NCBI GenBank assembly: GCA_018644745.1
Contig: JABGPX010000406.1
Location: 1 to 6,327, forward strand
From: Spirochaetales bacterium
GTDB lineage: Bacteria > Spirochaetota > Spirochaetia > ARS1246
Reading direction: 5' to 3'
Length of the DNA: 6,327 bases
The notes under the pieces were generated by a model. It had not been told where the DNA came from. It ran no database searches and saw nothing but the letters and a program-made list of their open reading frames with translations. Position numbers and translations under genes: made by a program. This document shows, piece after piece, positions 4,464-6,327 of the stretch. Position 1 is the stretch's first letter. Every line of letters starts with the position of its first letter.

Positions 4464-5318
4464 GTGAAACGGGAAATCAAAAAGGTACTAATCGTAGTCA
4501 ATTTAGCCAAGGATGAAGCGCATGCAAAAGCCGCTGAAGTTGAAGCTTACCTGCGATCGTCGGACCTGGAAGTAGTGGTCCATGGATTTTCAGGTAAACC
4601 TGCCGATTTTGTGCCGAGCAATTTTGATCTTGCCTTTTCTTTGGGTGGAGACGGCACCGTCCTTTACAGCGCGAGGCTTCTCGGGCATCTGGGTATTCCC
4701 ATACTTGCCGTAAATATCGGTGATTTTGGCTTTATAACCGAAGTAGGGAAGGATGAATGGATTCAGGCGTTCGAGAAGTACCGAGATGGGTTGCTTGGAA
4801 TTAGCGAGCGAATAATGATAGCGACAAGCGTATTTAGAAACGGATCGGAGATTGCATCATACAATGGTCTCAATGACTCGGTTATCTCCTCGGCGGGAAT
4901 TAGCAAGGTTGTGCGGCTCGGGGTGGAAATCGGTGATACTACCGTCGGCAAATATCGCGCTGATGGTGTTATTATATCCACTCCTACGGGCTCAACCGCG
5001 TACAGCGCCGCAGCGGGCGGCCCCATTCTCGATCCGGAAATGAATGCTCTTATCCTCAATCCGATTTGCCCTTTTACCCTTTCAAACCGTCCTTTGGTTT
5101 TTCCCGGGAGTCGTCCCGTTTTCATCACGCTTGAGGAACGGCAGCGAACAGATGTCATTATGACGGTCGATGGCCAGGAAGTAATCTCGCTGGTGGAAGG
5201 CGATAGAGTCTGCTTCAAGTTAGCGGATATACGGGTAAAGATCGTCCGATCAGATAAAAGAAATTTTTATGAAGTGTTGCGGTCAAAGCTCAACTGGTCG
5301 GGAGGGCCCGATGCTTGA
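4464..5318 (+). CDS. nadK: NAD kinase
   Basis: ATP-dependent NAD kinase, which phosphorylates NAD+ to NADP+ in the cytoplasm and is normally the only bacterial source of NADP. The 284-residue length is typical. Visible motifs: 'SLGGDGT' (59-65, the phosphate-binding GGDGT), 'GDFGFITEV' (86-94, the family's G-x-L-G-F-L-T-E segment), 'GLNDSVI' (135-141), 'DGVIISTPTGSTAYS' (167-181) followed by 'AGGP' (184-187), 'NPICPFTLSNRPLV' (199-212) and 'VDGQ' (235-238). Two substitutions stand out: the NAD-binding 'NE' is N137-D138, and the usual 'CPHTL' has Phe for His. Both are plausible in an active enzyme. The start is GTG at 4464, with AAAGG about 11 nt upstream. The gene begins 22 nt after the DegT-like gene and its end overlaps recN by 8 nt, indicating one operon. 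Confidence 0.95.
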   Translation: MKREIKKVLIVVNLAKDEAHAKAAEVEAYLRSSDLEVVVHGFSGKPADFVPSNFDLAFSLGGDGTVLYSARLLGHLGIPILAVNIGDFGFITEVGKDEWIQAFEKYRDGLLGISERIMIATSVFRNGSEIASYNGLNDSVISSAGISKVVRLGVEIGDTTVGKYRADGVIISTPTGSTAYSAAAGGPILDPEMNALILNPICPFTLSNRPLVFPGSRPVFITLEERQRTDVIMTVDGQEVISLVEGDRVCFKLADIRVKIVRSDKRNFYEVLRSKLNWSGGPDA

Positions 5319-6327
5319 AGAACTGCATGTCGAAGGCTACGCTCTAATCGACAGCATTTCTATCATTTTCTCAAAAGGGCTCAATATATTGAGCGGAGAA
5401 ACGGGAGCAGGAAAAAGCATTCTCATTGGTGCGCTGAGTCTGCTTCTTGGCGAAAAGGCCGGAATAGAATCAATTCGTGCGGGTAATAACGAGGCAAAAG
5501 TATCAGGCGTTTTTCGCGTTGATGGAAGTCGCGATGCCCAGCGATGGCTTGATGATCGAGGAATCGAACCGGAAGATGGAACTGTTATACTGCGGCGGCA
5601 GCTGCGCAGGGCCGGCAAAGGGCAGATTTTTATTCAATCTGTTCCCGTTACGCGATCGGATATTCAAGAGCTAACCGGGTTTCTGTTTGATATGCACGGA
5701 CAACATGAGCATCAATCTCTTCTCAAGGTAGCGACTCACAGAGTACTGATTGATAAATTTGGAGGCCATGAAGAACTCTCCGAGAATTTCCATTCTCAAT
5801 TTCTTCGCCTTGCTGAATTGAAGAAAGAGCTCGGGTCACTCGAGAGCGATGAGCAGGATAGAATCAGGGAGCAGAGTTTTCTCGAGTTTGCCGTGAAGGA
5901 AATAAAGAGCGCCTCCCTCGCTCCCGGAGAAGAAGAAGAGCTGCAGCTCGAGTTAAAAGTGCTGAGCCAGGGTGAAAAGCTCTATTCGCTGCTGCAGGAG
6001 TTTCACGATCAAGTAGCCGAGAATTCTGGTGGATCGCTTTCAAATTTACGTCAGGGAATACAAAATCTCCGCGATATGGCCGACATCGACAATGAATTAT
6101 CATCCTACCGGGACCGGCTAGAGGCAGCTTTCTATGAGATAGAGGACGTGAGCGACAGTATAAGGCACTATCAGGAAAATGTTGATTTCAGTCGAGAGCG
6201 ATTAGAAATCTGTGAAGACCGGATGGCGTCTATTCGAAAACTGGAAAAAAAATATGGAGCAACTATTACCGATGTAATAGCTTACGCGGAAGAATGCCGC
6301 GCAAAGCTCTCACGTATTGAAAGTTGG
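5311..6327 (+). CDS. recN: DNA repair protein RecN (partial, N-terminal 339 residues)
   Basis: RecN is an SMC-like ATPase that acts early in double-strand break repair. The frame is open to the window edge, giving 339 of an expected 550-570 residues. Seen in order: the N-terminal strand 'LEELHVEGYALID', Walker A G29-ETGAG-K35-S36, 'LRRQLRRAGKGQIFI' (94-108, the equivalent of the family's 'RR...GRSRAFING'), 'FDMHGQHEHQSLL' (126-138, a RecN hallmark), then a mostly helical coiled-coil arm (about 160-335) containing 'FAVKEIKSASLAPGEEEEL' (193-211) and 'LEKKYG' (311-316). The second arm, signature motif and Walker B lie beyond the window. The start ATG sits inside the end of nadK (shared ATGCTTGA), with GGGAGGG four bases upstream, so translation is probably coupled to nadK. 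No LexA or SOS box was recognised nearby; expression probably comes from the upstream operon. Confidence 0.95.
   Translation, partial: MLEELHVEGYALIDSISIIFSKGLNILSGETGAGKSILIGALSLLLGEKAGIESIRAGNNEAKVSGVFRVDGSRDAQRWLDDRGIEPEDGTVILRRQLRRAGKGQIFIQSVPVTRSDIQELTGFLFDMHGQHEHQSLLKVATHRVLIDKFGGHEELSENFHSQFLRLAELKKELGSLESDEQDRIREQSFLEFAVKEIKSASLAPGEEEELQLELKVLSQGEKLYSLLQEFHDQVAENSGGSLSNLRQGIQNLRDMADIDNELSSYRDRLEAAFYEIEDVSDSIRHYQENVDFSRERLEICEDRMASIRKLEKKYGATITDVIAYAEECRAKLSRIESW

Noticed and set aside
4763..5218. 151-codon open frame on the - strand inside nadK
   Set aside because: It lies wholly within a clear NAD kinase gene, resembles no family and is best explained as an antisense shadow of that gene.

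Overview
The window looks like a piece of a spirochaete chromosome (Treponema/Spirochaeta-like), roughly half G+C with ordinary bacterial gene packing. The main reason is the order cheW, DegT-like gene, nadK, recN on the + strand. I remember the same order from Treponema pallidum (around TP0439-TP0442). That comparison is from memory, and the assignment remains an inference.

Region 1 (1-375) is the tail of a ribosomal RNA operon. The first 48 bases are the 3' end of a 5S rRNA running directly into a T tract. About 300 bp without a protein gene follow. They hold a shrunken 5S-like unit that keeps a perfect 11-bp terminal helix, a 23-bp near-perfect hairpin, a third GC-rich structured unit that also ends in 'aggc' plus a T tract, and a 25-bp direct repeat (24/25 identical) bracketing the whole block.

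Region 2 (376-2545) holds two divergent genes. On the - strand is a secreted metallo-beta-lactamase-fold protein of the COG1237 type, starting at TTG behind a strong Shine-Dalgarno. On the + strand is a tandem-domain universal stress protein. The roughly 205 bp between them carry back-to-back promoter signals.

Region 3 (2770-6327) runs left to right: cheW (chemotaxis coupling protein), a DegT/DnrJ/EryC1/StrS-fold protein, nadK (NAD kinase) and the first 339 residues of recN (DNA repair), cut by the window edge. The DegT-like gene and nadK are 22 nt apart, and nadK and recN overlap by 8 nt, so these three probably form one transcript. cheW is separated from them by 166 nt containing a perfect 16-bp AT palindrome in a promoter-like stretch.

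The most interesting protein is the DegT-like one. The fold signature is intact, but the PLP-binding lysine is a cysteine, and the phosphate-binding 'SGT' loop and the 'N-[YF]-R' motif are also gone. It is probably a maintained pseudoenzyme. The second point of interest is the repeated, palindromic 5S-like block after the rRNA operon. I see no CRISPR array, insertion sequence, phage gene or tRNA in the window.
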